From Aquarana catesbeiana (Eukaryota > Chordata > Amphibia > Anura > Ranidae): a stretch of DNA of 64,000 nt. The translations under genes and the position numbers were made by a program. The DNA lies in contig NC_133333.1 in the NCBI RefSeq assembly GCF_042186555.1, positions 66,223,555 through 66,287,554 on the forward strand. The letters run 5' to 3'. The notes beneath the pieces are model-generated. The model was given only the letters and a program-made list of their open reading frames with translations. It did no database searches and was not told the origin of the DNA. Positions 1 through 10,202 of this stretch are shown piece after piece (the first letter of the stretch is position 1; each line of letters begins with the position of its first letter).

Positions 1-483
1 AATCAATAGCCATCCTACATTGCAGAGCACACACAGGACAGCAGGATGACATTGCTAGGGGAAATGCACTGGCAGATAAAATAGCTAAAGAAGTAGCTGG
101 TAGGCAAGTGGCAACAATACAGATGCCCTCCCTGGCTCTGGAGATGCCCCTTCTGGACCAGACCTTATCTGACCTCCAGGTACATACCACCCCACAGAAC
201 ATTAAACAATGGAACATATCAGGAGATTTTTTTCATTCCAGGACTTCCTTCATTAGTGAAATCAATTGTTGCAAGATGCATTACATGCTTTAGGAATAAT
301 CCAAAGAATCCACACAAAGTGAAACATGAACACCTCATTTACCCACCCACACCGTTCATTCATCTTCAAATTGATTTTACACACATGCCCAAACTCGGCA
401 AGAGACAGGAATATTTACTCGTGATAGTAGACGTGTTCTCACGATGGCCGGAAGTGTTTGTTACCGCAAGGGAAGATGCACAG
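1..483 (+). pseudogene. pol: Endogenous retrovirus pol: RNase H end and integrase start
   Basis: The first 150 bases read as the C-terminal part of a retroviral RNase H (an HTGQQDD..RGNALADK stretch, with the usual spacing of the last acidic residue). After a linker and one frame change near 215-255 the integrase begins: a zinc-binding region with a CxxC pair (CITC), then the catalytic-core start with the first acidic residue in QIDFTHMP and a following VIVDVFSRWPEV strand. The copy is broken at 483 by the hAT-like element and resumes at 23,430. The frame change and the break mean it is dead. The family looks gamma/epsilon-retrovirus-like by general motif style, which is inference. Upstream gag and protease/RT lie outside the window. 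Confidence 0.85.
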
Positions 484-771
484 TAAGGATGAGCTTCGAG
501 TTCGAGTCGAACTCATGTTCGACTCAAACATCGGCTGTTCGCCAGTTCTCCGAACAGTGAACAATTTGGGGTGTTTGCGGCAAATTCGAAAGCCTCGGAA
601 CACCCTTTAAAAGTCTATGGGAGAAATCAAAAGTGCTAATTTTAAAGGCTTATATGCATGGTATTGTCATAAAAAGTGTTTGGGGGAGGGGTGTGGCTTG
701 GCGCGCGGCGGAGATGGCTGCTCATTGAGGAGGCTCTGAGACACACGCAGAGGTTCTAAGCCTAACACCCG

Positions 772-2229
772 TTAGAAGTTGGGAAAGGGGAGGAGCCGGA
801 TGTGGGTGCTTAGCTGACCTCGGAGATCGCTCGGGGATGCCGAAGCTCTCCTCCCTCCCTCCTCGTGGCGAGCGGTGAGGTGGCGACGCTGATAACGGCG
901 CCTCTCGCCTGGATGCGGGCGGCCGCCTCCTAGCTCTCACCCCTGGATCAGATCGTGGGACCGTGCGATAGCGGTCGCCGACCCCCCCCCCCGCACCCCC
1001 TCTCTGTTATCCCCACCCGTTCCGCTCCCGTCTCCACTGCTCTACCCTCGGAGTTTAGGAAGGGGGGCGAGCGGAGCAGCGAGGTTAAGAATCTCCCGAC
1101 AAGAGCTGCTGGTGTTCCGGGAAGCCCCAGCACAAGCGAGTAATGCACTAAAAGCATATGGAGAAGGAGCTGGATGAGAAGGGTGGACGGACATTAATGA
1201 CAGCTCCCTTGGAATAAAGCAATCGCAGGAGAGGCAAAGACCGACAACCCTCAGATAAGTGGAATAGTAAATAGAATTTGGAGAGGGTAAGTGCCTCATA
1301 TGCAAAGTCACTGCTGGAGCATGAACATGTAAATGGAAAAGGTGATATGAATTGAAAGTGATTTATACCTTAATTTTGTATGGACAGCAACATATTTAAA
1401 TTATCTAAGATACCAGGTCACCTTAAGGCTTACAAAATGTATACAAAATATCTCTAAAAGGTGTAGATCTTTTCATTTAAGGACATGGGAATTGTTTGAT
1501 GTTGAAGTAAAGTAAATACAACGGAGAGGGTCTGAAAGAAATTAGAGGCAGGGCCGGCGTGTCCCTTACCTCTCTTTCCTCTATTTCGGGTCTGCCGATG
1601 TTTTTGGGACCTGATGTCTATGATTAAAAGACCTACAAGGGGCATTATTCTAAGCTGCTGATGAGGGTGCTGTCGGTACTGGGCTTCCCCCTTGGCGTTT
1701 TTCGTGTAACACCAGGGTCATTGGCGGGCAAGTGAGGACTGGAACGGTATGATATGTAAGAATCAAAACTGTATGAGAGGAAAATAAAGCTTATTTGAAT
1801 CAATCACAGGCAGGGAACTGTGTAAACCCATCCAGGCCATTTCCTGTAAGGCAATTGCAAAAGGTACTTAACCCATCTGCAAGAAAAATAAAGCCTCTGG
1901 ATCGAGTCCTTGGATAAGTTACTTATTAAAGGTGGTGCTTCTCTTGGTAACACCCGTCTGAATAACATTACCCCCCTTTCTGAATGGTGGGATCATAGGC
2001 CCATACATTTAAGGTACATAAAAGACAGGACCAGTATAAAGGACAAGTGTTGACAATACTGGTGCGGTGATCTCTGGGGTCTTTGTCCAATTGGGGGATT
2101 CATACCAAAGGACCCCTCGTCAGATTTAATGGAACTAAGCAGCACTACTTGGATTCTCATCAAGGTGGAGAGGTTCTGTGGACTTCTAGAGTCAAAGTCC
2201 ACACTAGGGGAGGTCAAAGTTGGCAAAGA
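772..2229 (+). promoter_or_regulatory. LINE A 5' untranslated region
   Basis: These 1.46 kb lie between the insertion point and the first ATG of ORF1. The first 400 bases are GC- and CpG-rich (C run at about 983-992, several CG-rich blocks) and the rest is AT-richer. L1-type elements carry an internal Pol II promoter here, so a promoter is expected. I see no TATA box that fixes a start site. Short open frames in both strands of this stretch have no recognisable protein similarity. Confidence 0.55.
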
Positions 2230-3300
2230 ATGAGAGGAAAAGCGGGTAAGGGGGGAATAACAACAAATCCAGCAGGAGCGTCTGCTAGAACTAGCTCCAG
2301 CCCAGGCACAATAAGGAAGTATATGGTCCAGGATAACACGCATGCAAGCCCAGGAAAGACATCCGGATCAAAAAATAAAACCCCTGAACGCCCGCCTAAA
2401 GTTAACACAAGGAGGCAGCTAGCTGAAGTAGAATCTCTCAGTGTAAGTCCAGCAATTGTAGAAATAGCCCCAATGGAGAGTCAAAGGGAAGGAGTATTGC
2501 CAACAAAAAACGAAATAGCGGAGATGTTTGCTAGACTGGAAACCTTTATCAAAGCTGAAACAGAAGCAATACGGGGGGATATGGGCCATATACTGAGAAG
2601 AGTAGAAGAGGTTGAGACGGTGAATGAAAAACAGAGGATGGAGATGGGGAATTTGAAAGGTCAGATAGAAGAGTTGCAACGTGAACACAGGGACCTAAGA
2701 TATAGACTAGAAGATCAAGAAAATCGTAACCGAAGAAAGAACCTGAGGATCAGAGGCCTCCCAGAGGCGCAGGGGGAGGGGGAAAATTTGCAGGAAAAGG
2801 TGGATCAAATTTTTGGAGGCCTCATTAATCCAAACGATAAGAGGGTTAAACTAGATAGAGTACACAGACTTAGGAAACCAGCTGAGATTAACAAGGAAGC
2901 ACCTCGAGATGTGATAGTGAGGTTTCACAACTACCAAGACAAAGAGAAAATTAGGGCAAGTTTGAGAGGCAATCAAACAATTAAATATGGTGAATCCAAT
3001 TTACAAGTATATCCGGATCTGGCAGTTGAGACACGGGCAAGGAAAAGAGTTCTCAGACCATTACTGGAACAACTTAAGGCTCGAGAAGTGCAGTACTCCT
3101 GGGGGTTCCCAGCGTGCCTGATTGGGAGAAAAGATGGGCGCTCAGCGACTTTAAGGTTCCCAGAAGAGACCCAAAATTTTTGCCGCAAGCTGGACATTCC
3201 ACTCGTAGATATACCAGGGTGGTGGGAGAAAACGGGAGGGCAGAGCATCGCAGAAGATATACAAAGCTGGAAACCAGTATTTAACAGGAGAGGGCCCTAA
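2230..3300 (+). CDS. LINE A ORF1 protein, RNA-binding chaperone
   Basis: This is an intact 356-residue frame if the first ATG (2,230) is used; the frame is open further upstream but without an ATG. L1 ORF1 proteins trimerise on element RNA and escort it as a ribonucleoprotein. Visible parts are a basic Ser/Pro/Gly-rich N-terminus (1-65), a heptad-rich coiled coil (about 95-168), an RRM beginning NRRKNLRIRGLPEA (about 166-245), and a C-terminal domain with the VYPDL and RPLLEQLKAREVQYSWGFP stretches (about 258-330). LINE B and LINE C have matching domains with different sequence. No lesion is seen, unlike every other LINE ORF in the window. Confidence 0.9.
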   Translation: MRGKAGKGGITTNPAGASARTSSSPGTIRKYMVQDNTHASPGKTSGSKNKTPERPPKVNTRRQLAEVESLSVSPAIVEIAPMESQREGVLPTKNEIAEMFARLETFIKAETEAIRGDMGHILRRVEEVETVNEKQRMEMGNLKGQIEELQREHRDLRYRLEDQENRNRRKNLRIRGLPEAQGEGENLQEKVDQIFGGLINPNDKRVKLDRVHRLRKPAEINKEAPRDVIVRFHNYQDKEKIRASLRGNQTIKYGESNLQVYPDLAVETRARKRVLRPLLEQLKAREVQYSWGFPACLIGRKDGRSATLRFPEETQNFCRKLDIPLVDIPGWWEKTGGQSIAEDIQSWKPVFNRRGP

Positions 3301-3760
3301 ACAAGTGTAGAAATAATTTGAGGAAAATAAGCTTTTATACTCTGAGTGGAGGGGCCGGAAAATAATTAAAAAAAAATAAAGTCAGAGAGAGGTGACTGGG
3401 GGGCGGTGGGGGGGGCTGGGGATATGGGGGGGGGATCCTGGGGGGGTGAGGGGAGGCGGGGGAGCGGAGGGGGATCCGGCGGAACCCGGGGCGGGCTGGG
3501 GGAATTTGGGACTCCCACACTGAGCTCAACCCTTGGGGGGATAACCGTAGGGCCGGGTGGAGAAAGGGAGGCCACGGTCAATAGTGCCACTAGAGGGCCT
3601 GATACCCCCATATGCAGGGGGGGAGGGGAAGGGAGGGGGGGTGGGATTGGTGGGGGAGGGGAGGGATTAAGGGAGGGTCGAGACCAGTACAATCCTATTT
3701 GCCTACCATTCTTGGGTCCGGAAAGAGAAAAGGAAAAAAAATAAATAAATAAATAAATAA
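3301..3760 (+). other. LINE A inter-ORF spacer, extremely G-rich
   Basis: The sense strand between 3,391 and 3,675 consists largely of runs of 3 to 9 G separated by short loops, a pattern able to form several G-quadruplexes. It ends in a short (AAAT)n run at 3,737-3,760 directly before the ORF2 ATG. Open frames here only reflect the biased composition. Whether the spacer affects ORF2 translation cannot be told from sequence. Confidence 0.8.
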
Positions 3761-6700
3761 ATGACTGAAATAAATCTTGTAACTTATAATGTGAGGGGTC
3801 TCAATGCGCCCATAAAATGCGCTAACATTATGAGCGAGTTGAGAGCCAGTAGAGCTGGGGTGGTCTTCCTCCAGGAGACACATCTGTTTATGGGGAGAAG
3901 TCATAGGATAGTGTCTAGGGAATACCCGTTGTGGTGTTATGGAGATTCCCCAATAAGGGGTGCAAAGGGGGTGGAGATTGGATTTGCAAGGGAAATTCGC
4001 TTCCAGATAGAGGAGAGGCTAACTGATCCTGAGGGCCGATTTCTGTTCCTGAGGGGCAAACTAAATGATGAGGAATATACCTTAGTTAACATTTATTGCC
4101 CAAATGTTAACCCGGGTAAATATCTAATTGGTATATTATTGAAATTGGAAAGTTTTAGGAGAGGGAGGGTTATTGTGGCAGGAGATATGAACTTGTGCTT
4201 AGAGCCAGGTAGGGATTGTGCGTCGCGTGTGCGGGGGACTGGAGGAGTGTGGCTAAATAAACTTAAGAAAAAACTACATTTTTGTCAGCTAGTTGACGTA
4301 TGGAGGATGCAGCATCAGAAAATAAAAGACTACACTTACTACTCCCCAGTCCACGCGACGTACTCAAGACTCGATTATATTTTTGTAGAACATAGGAACC
4401 TAGAAGAAGTAGAAGAAGTAAAAATAGGACCTATAACTTTTTCGGACCATGCCCCGGTGACACTGCGAATTAAACAAAAAGTTCAAATACCCCTAACAAC
4501 TAATTGGAGACTAAATGAGGATCTCCTGCATGACAGGGAAATTGATAAAATAATTCAAGAAGAATTAAAATTTTATTTCAGAACTAACACCTCAAAAGAA
4601 ACATCGGAGTCAATAGTCTGGGAGGCCCATAAGGCCTATATTAGGGGGATAATAATAAAGGCAGGTGCGGAGAAAGAAAGAAGACGGACTAAAAATTTTT
4701 GTGCGCTTCAGGAGGAAGTTAAAAAACTAGAACGGCAGCATAAGGAAACCGGGGAAGATGGGACTCTGGGAAAATTATATAGAGCCAGAGAAGCTATGAG
4801 ACAGCAGATAGAGGCAGAAAATCGCAGAAAATACAACTTAGTCAAAAAAGAGAGATATATTCATGGAAATAGACCGGGGAGACTCCTGGCAAGGGCCCTA
4901 AGTAAAAAGAAGAGTACTAGATATATTGATAAAATAAGGACGAGGTCAGGAGAAATTAGATATAAGGATGTGGATATAGCAAAAATCTTTCAAGAATTCT
5001 ATGGGGATCTTTATTCATTAAACAAAAAGAAGGATAAAGAGAGAGGGCAAAAACAAGAAAAAATTTGAAATTATTTAAAAGAAACAGGGATGGTTAAAAT
5101 AACAGAAGAGGAGAGAACATCCTTAGAGGCCCCTATTACAGAGCCCGAGATAAGGAAGGCCATCAAAGAGACCCAGATAGGAAAGAGCCCTGGTCCAGAT
5201 GGGCTGACAGCAATATGCTATAAGAAATATCAAGACTATCTAGTGCCAAAACTTTGCGCCTACATGAACGAAATAGGAGAGAGAGGGGAAATGAGCAGAG
5301 ATGCTCTGGCGGCAAACATAGCGATTATTCACAAGGAAGGAAAGGATGACACATTATGTTCTAGCTATAGGCCCATATCCCTTCTAAATAGTGATACAAA
5401 ATTATTTGCAAAAATAATAGCGGGCAGAATAAAACAAACAATTAAGAATATCATCCACCCTGATCAAGTAGGATTTATACCGGGTAGACAGGGAAAGGAT
5501 AACAGTATTAAAACCCTCTTGATAACACAGGAAATTAAAAAGAGTGGAGTCCCAGGTCTGCTCCTGTCTATAGACGCTGAAAAAGCGTTTGACAGGGTGG
5601 ACTGGGACTTCATGTTGGAATCACTCAAAGAAGTAGGATATGGGGATAAGATTTGTACCTGGATCAGGGCGCTTTACTCCAAACCATCAGCGAGAGTTAA
5701 AATAAATGGGTCCCTGTCCGAACCCTTTTTTATGTATAATGGAATGAGACAGGGATGTCCAGTCTCTCCAATGCTCTTTCTGCTGGCACTAGAACCCCTT
5801 CTTACTAGGTTAAGGCAGAATCCGAACATTAAGGGAGTAAGTATAGGCGAAACCGAATATAAGCTCGCAGCCTATGCGGATGATATTCTCCTATATATAA
5901 CAAACCCAAGGGTTTCCCTACCGAACGTGCTGGCCACAATGCAGGAGTACGGGAAATTATCCAATTTTAAAGTAAATACCACTAAATCAGTTGTATTAGA
6001 CATAAACCCTAACAAAACAAGAGACCACGCATATCAGGAACACTTTCCCTTCAGATGGAAGAAAGAAGCCCTAAACTATTTAGGAATCAAAATTACACCA
6101 TCGGCAGGAAAATTATATCAAGCAAACTTTTTGCCACTTATTAATGAGGTAAAAGCAGAATTAAATAGAATACACCGGGGACAACTGTCGTGGGCGGGAA
6201 GAATCAACATTTTTAAAATGGATATTTTACCAAAAATAACATATAAAATGCAGATGCTCCCAATCACGCTCCCACCTGCATACCTCAAAAGACTACACTC
6301 AATGATATTAAGGTTCATATGGAAAGGGAAAACACCACGGTTAAAGTACACTCAATTAATAAATGTTAAAAGTAAAGGGGGGTGGGGAGCACCAGATATT
6401 GGTAAATATTACGAGGCTATTGCACTTGCGAGAGTAGTAGAATGGGTTAAAAATAAGGGAAAACAGTGGGTAGAAATAGAAATTGAAAATAAAATAAGTA
6501 AGGCAAATTTACACAAGATAATATGGTGTTCACCAAAAATAAGAAAACATAATATAGAATCACATGAAATCACGAGACATGCACTTAGAATATGGGATCT
6601 TATGCACAAAAGGGAACATTGGGAATATAACTCACTGCTAATGTCACTAAAGGACGTAGACTATTTTCCGCCGGGGAAGGAAGAGTGGTTTGGTAAATGG

Positions 6701-7566
6701 CTCCTAGATGAGAACGTGCAACTGAAGGATGTAGTGGAGAAGGGTAAAATATGCTCCATACAAGAACTTAGGAACAGAAGAGACAGGATAAGTATCAACC
6801 CATGGCGCTATGGTCAACTGAAACACTTTGTGGAATCCCTACCTCAACCAATTAGGACAACAAAAAACTTACTCCCATTTGAAAAAATATGCATGGAAAC
6901 AGATGAAAGAGGGGGTTTCTCCCACATATACAAAATATTAGTGGAGCTGAGGAGAGGGGACACCCGGGCTTTCATAGGCAAATGGGAGATGGAGTTAGGT
7001 TTAACGCTGAGCCAGAGGTAGATTTGATATTGAAGCGACTCCTGACTACGTCAGTCAATTATAAAGTATTGGAGATTAACTATAAGTGCCTAATGAGAAT
7101 GTACATGACCCCGGAAAGGATTCATAAAATTGATGGGGGAAGATCCCGGCTCTGTTGGAGGGGATGTAATGAGATAGGGACGATGGCCCATATGTGGTGG
7201 ACGTGTCGTGAGATAGGAGTCTTCTGGGAGGAGATTAAAAAATACACTAAAATGATCACAAATTTGGATCTGCCAAAGGACCCTAGGGTTCTTATATTTC
7301 ACTTGAGTGAAATGCCCACGAGGGCCTATCTCAGGACACTCCTGCCCCACCTTATAGATGCAGCTAAAAGCATAATTGTCAAAAATTGGAAAAGAAAAGA
7401 AAGACCAAGCATGAGGGAATGGATCAATAAGATAAATGAGATACAGGAGTTGGAATACTTAAGGTTTAGTGACGGGACAAAAATGGAGGTTTATAGGACA
7501 AAGTGGGAAGTATGGGAAAAATTTAAAAAATCTATAAAAGCAACTGAGATATGGTCACATGAGTAG
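3761..7566 (+). pseudogene. LINE A ORF2: endonuclease and reverse transcriptase, two lesions
   Basis: ORF2 carries an APE-type endonuclease (start INLVTYNVRGLNAP, LQETHL, AGDMN, FSDHAPVTLR, about residues 1-235). A reverse transcriptase follows (SPGPDGL, SYRPISLLN, DAEKAFDRVDW, GMRQGCPVSPMLF) with an intact YADD at 5,873-5,884. The C-terminal domain has a Cys/His motif CWRGC..IGTMAH..WTC (7,153-7,208). Two defects are visible: an in-frame TGA at 5,066-5,068, where LINE D has a sense Lys codon, and a frameshift around 6,990-7,015 that moves the last 185 codons to another frame. All catalytic motifs are present, so inactivation is recent. Confidence 0.92.
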
Positions 7567-7880
7567 TGGAGAGGGCAGTTTTGAGCTAGGGTAGACGTGG
7601 GAAACCAAAAGGAAAGGGGGTGAAGCGAGGAGGTACGGTCTCGGGGTGGGCAGAGGGGTGGAGGGGGGGTGGGGTAGGAAATAAGAAAGTAATAATAAAC
7701 AGCAGAAGCAGGGGGGGGTATATTGTTTCCTTTTACTATATTCCTAGTGTTATGAATTAAGCAAATAGAGCAAAAGCCACAATGATGTGAGGATCAAGGG
7801 GAAGAATTTTTGAATATTAATTTGAAAAAATGAATTCCCACGGTAAATCTTCTTGCTGAGGTGGCAAAAAAAAAAAAAAA
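7567..7880 (+). other. LINE A 3' UTR and poly(A) tail
   Basis: After the ORF2 stop there is a G-rich stretch (7,612-7,720, many runs of 3-8 G), then an AT-rich 140 bases ending GAGGTGGC and an A run closing at 7,880. L1-type elements of many vertebrates have a G-rich tract at the same place. LINE D shows the equivalent C-rich stretch on the + strand at 55,731-55,800. Confidence 0.75.
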
Positions 7881-7910
7881 TAAGCCTAACACCCGACCTA
7901 CAGCTTACAA

Positions 7911-9018
7911 ATGCCGGGCAGAAAGCTACCTTGGACCCCCGGACCACGGACACGCCGAAACTCGGCTTCTGCCAACGCCAACATCGCTGAAATCTTCAGA
8001 CACAACTCAGCGGCCCACAGCGGGACCACGAGAAGCAAGATGGCGCCGACGTCACAGGAGGAAGGAGAGAGCGAGGACTCACTGTCAGCCGCTGAAGACA
8101 TCAGCAGGGGTAAGCCCAGACAGGACCACCCTCTCACGTTTGCAGACATGTCTGTGTTTGCTGCGGACATCAAAGCTACGTTTTCAGCCGCCATAACAGA
8201 CCTGAAAACGAGCATGATGGTGATAAATGAAAAGATGGCGGCAGCCGAAAGTGCAGGCAGACAGAGGGACAAGGCAATTCATAAGCTGGAGATGGTATCT
8301 TCTAATCATATGCAGCACTTTATTAATATGAATAGACACATTGAAGACCTTGACAATCGGGGGAGGAGATGCAACATCAGGGTCAGGGGGATACCGGAAT
8401 CAGTGGATCAAGATCAGATCACCACAGCACTCCGGAGAGTCTTCAACAGCCTGCTTGAGAGGCAGGAAGACACTGAAATTGAGTTCGTAAGAGCTCACAG
8501 AGCTCTCAGGCCCAGAGGTTCTGACACCGCACCGCCCGTGACATAATCTGCTGCTTACAGAGCTTTACTACCAAAGAGGAGATTATGCGGAAAGCGAGAC
8601 AAAATGACCCATATTTAATGGCGCCACGATTATGCTGTTTCAGGATCTATCACAGATCACTCTGAAGAACAGGCGTGCATTGCGACCCCTACTGGAGAAA
8701 CTAAGAGCAAAGGACCTGAGATATGCTTGGAGATTTCCCTTCGCCCTCACAGTCACATATAATGGTCATCAAGCTATTCTCCGCACGCCAGCTGATTTAC
8801 CAGAGTTTTGTGAATCATTGGACTTGGAACCATTGGAATTACCGGAATGGTATGAAGAAATCCTACAACCACCCCTGGTCAGGAGTCCTCCCTCATCTCC
8901 ATTCTCTTCCCCAGACAAAAGACTGTCGAAGAAATACAAACAGAACAAGGGAAATAGCTCCCACGCAGATACCCCGAGGAGACCGGCCGGTCCATCCAGA
9001 GCTCAGGAATGTGAATAG
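7911..9018 (+). pseudogene. LINE B ORF1 protein, broken by a stop/frameshift
   Basis: From the ATG at 7,911 the frame runs 211 codons: a basic N-terminus, a short helical region, then an RRM beginning RRCNIRVRGIPESVD. It stops at 8,544-8,546. The following bases still code for family sequence in other frames (FTTKEEIMRKARQNDP), and the C-terminal domain resumes at about 8,632 (KNRRALRPLLEKLRAKDLRYAW, DLPEFCESLDL) to 9,018. At least two small indels between 8,540 and 8,640 explain this. It is the same protein type as LINE A ORF1. Confidence 0.85.
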
Positions 9019-10151
9019 ATGCCTTATACCATCTTGGTCCTGTCCGTAGCGACTCTGATGTTTGCAACATAACTCTTGCCACACAGGTGCCCACATTATA
9101 CACATTGTCACCCATGGGTCATCCGCCCCAAGAGGGATGAACACCTCCACAAGAATCTTCTTGAGGGGTAGTTCTGATAACACCCCATTACTTCCTGCAC
9201 AACCAATATGCTCAGGATGCGGATACTGGCGCAAGTCCTGGAGGAGAATTGCCAAACTCGAGACACATCTCTTGTTTGACTGAGGGAGTGGCACTGATCC
9301 CAGATGTGACAGCAGATATGCCCTGGACATGGCTCACTGTTACACCAACACCCCTCCCAAGAATCGCTGAGACCTCAGTTGTGAAGCACAAAAGTCTGCA
9401 TAACTATGCGGGAATGAGGAGAGCATATGGGGGAGGGTCAATGGGGGTGAAAGTTGTTTTGTTCTCCTCTCCCCCCCCCTTTTCTTTTTTTTTTTTTTTT
9501 TTTTCTCCCCTTTTTTTTCTTTTTTTTTTTTTTCTTCTTTGTTTTACCTGTACCGCCCTGAACCGATTTAGTAGGCTCAGATTTGAAATAGTTGTGCAAT
9601 TGGTATGGGGACATGCCCATGGACGACGGTGACTGTTACATAGCTAGATAATAGTTTGATAACATAATTGTTATAGTTATACCTGTGAGTTCATGTTTTC
9701 ACGATTAGACCCGATTCTATATAGTACACATCCTCTTCGGGTGTGATCAATATAATATCACTACTCTTATTAGCTTGAGCCACCGTGTGTGTCTCGTTGA
9801 GACCGTTCTTATTTAGACACCACAGTTCTCCAAACACTTGGAGCCTAGGCCACATCTGGCCATGGTTGCTTCCCGCAGACCCCGCAATTTCTACTTGATA
9901 TCTCTAATACGTCTGGGGGCACTTCTCCATTTGGGGAGGTTTAGTTGTTTTTGGAGAGTGACCCCCATTGTAATAACTTCTTGCTGATCTTTCTTTTCTT
10001 CTTTTTCACCCTCTCTTCTTTTTTCTATACTCCTTTTTTTTTTTTTTTTTTTAAGACACCTGTTTGCTTAGTGGAGGTGGGGCCCCGCTCGGACTACTAG
10101 AGAGATTTTATTTCTGAGCGGAGTTCCAGTGTCAAACCCCATATAACAGTT
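9019..10151 (+). other. LINE B inter-ORF region
   Basis: These 1.1 kb lie between ORF1 and ORF2 and show no protein similarity. They hold long T-rich tracts (9,472-9,543 and 10,015-10,053), the first close to a pure pyrimidine stretch. The tracts sit inside the element, not at an end, so they are not tails of separate insertions as far as I can see. The spacer is unusually long compared with LINE A's 460 bases. Confidence 0.6.
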
Positions 10152-10202
10152 TTGTCTTTGCAGATCCGGACTCCGACCATCTCCTCCTCTGCCGCCACCA
10201 TG

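Larger units (their letters stand above)
772..7880 (+). mobile_element. LINE A, full-length L1/Tx1-type retrotransposon
   Basis: LINE A is bounded by an exact 15-bp duplication TAAGCCTAACACCCG (757-771 and 7,881-7,895), which is part of LINE B's leader. It has a 1.4-kb 5' UTR, an intact ORF1, a G-rich spacer, an ORF2 with one stop and one frameshift, a G-rich 3' UTR and a 15-16 nt A tail ending at 7,880. The exact duplication, the clean A tail and the intact ORF1 suggest a recent insertion. LINE D (55,537-58,532, minus strand) is a relative: it shares the 3' end CTGA.GTGGC plus poly(A) and an ORF2 of clear amino-acid similarity. Confidence 0.93.

Noticed and set aside
3366..3744. Long Gly- or Pro-rich frames on both strands
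   Set aside because: They follow entirely from G-run composition of the LINE A spacer; no initiation context or similarity.
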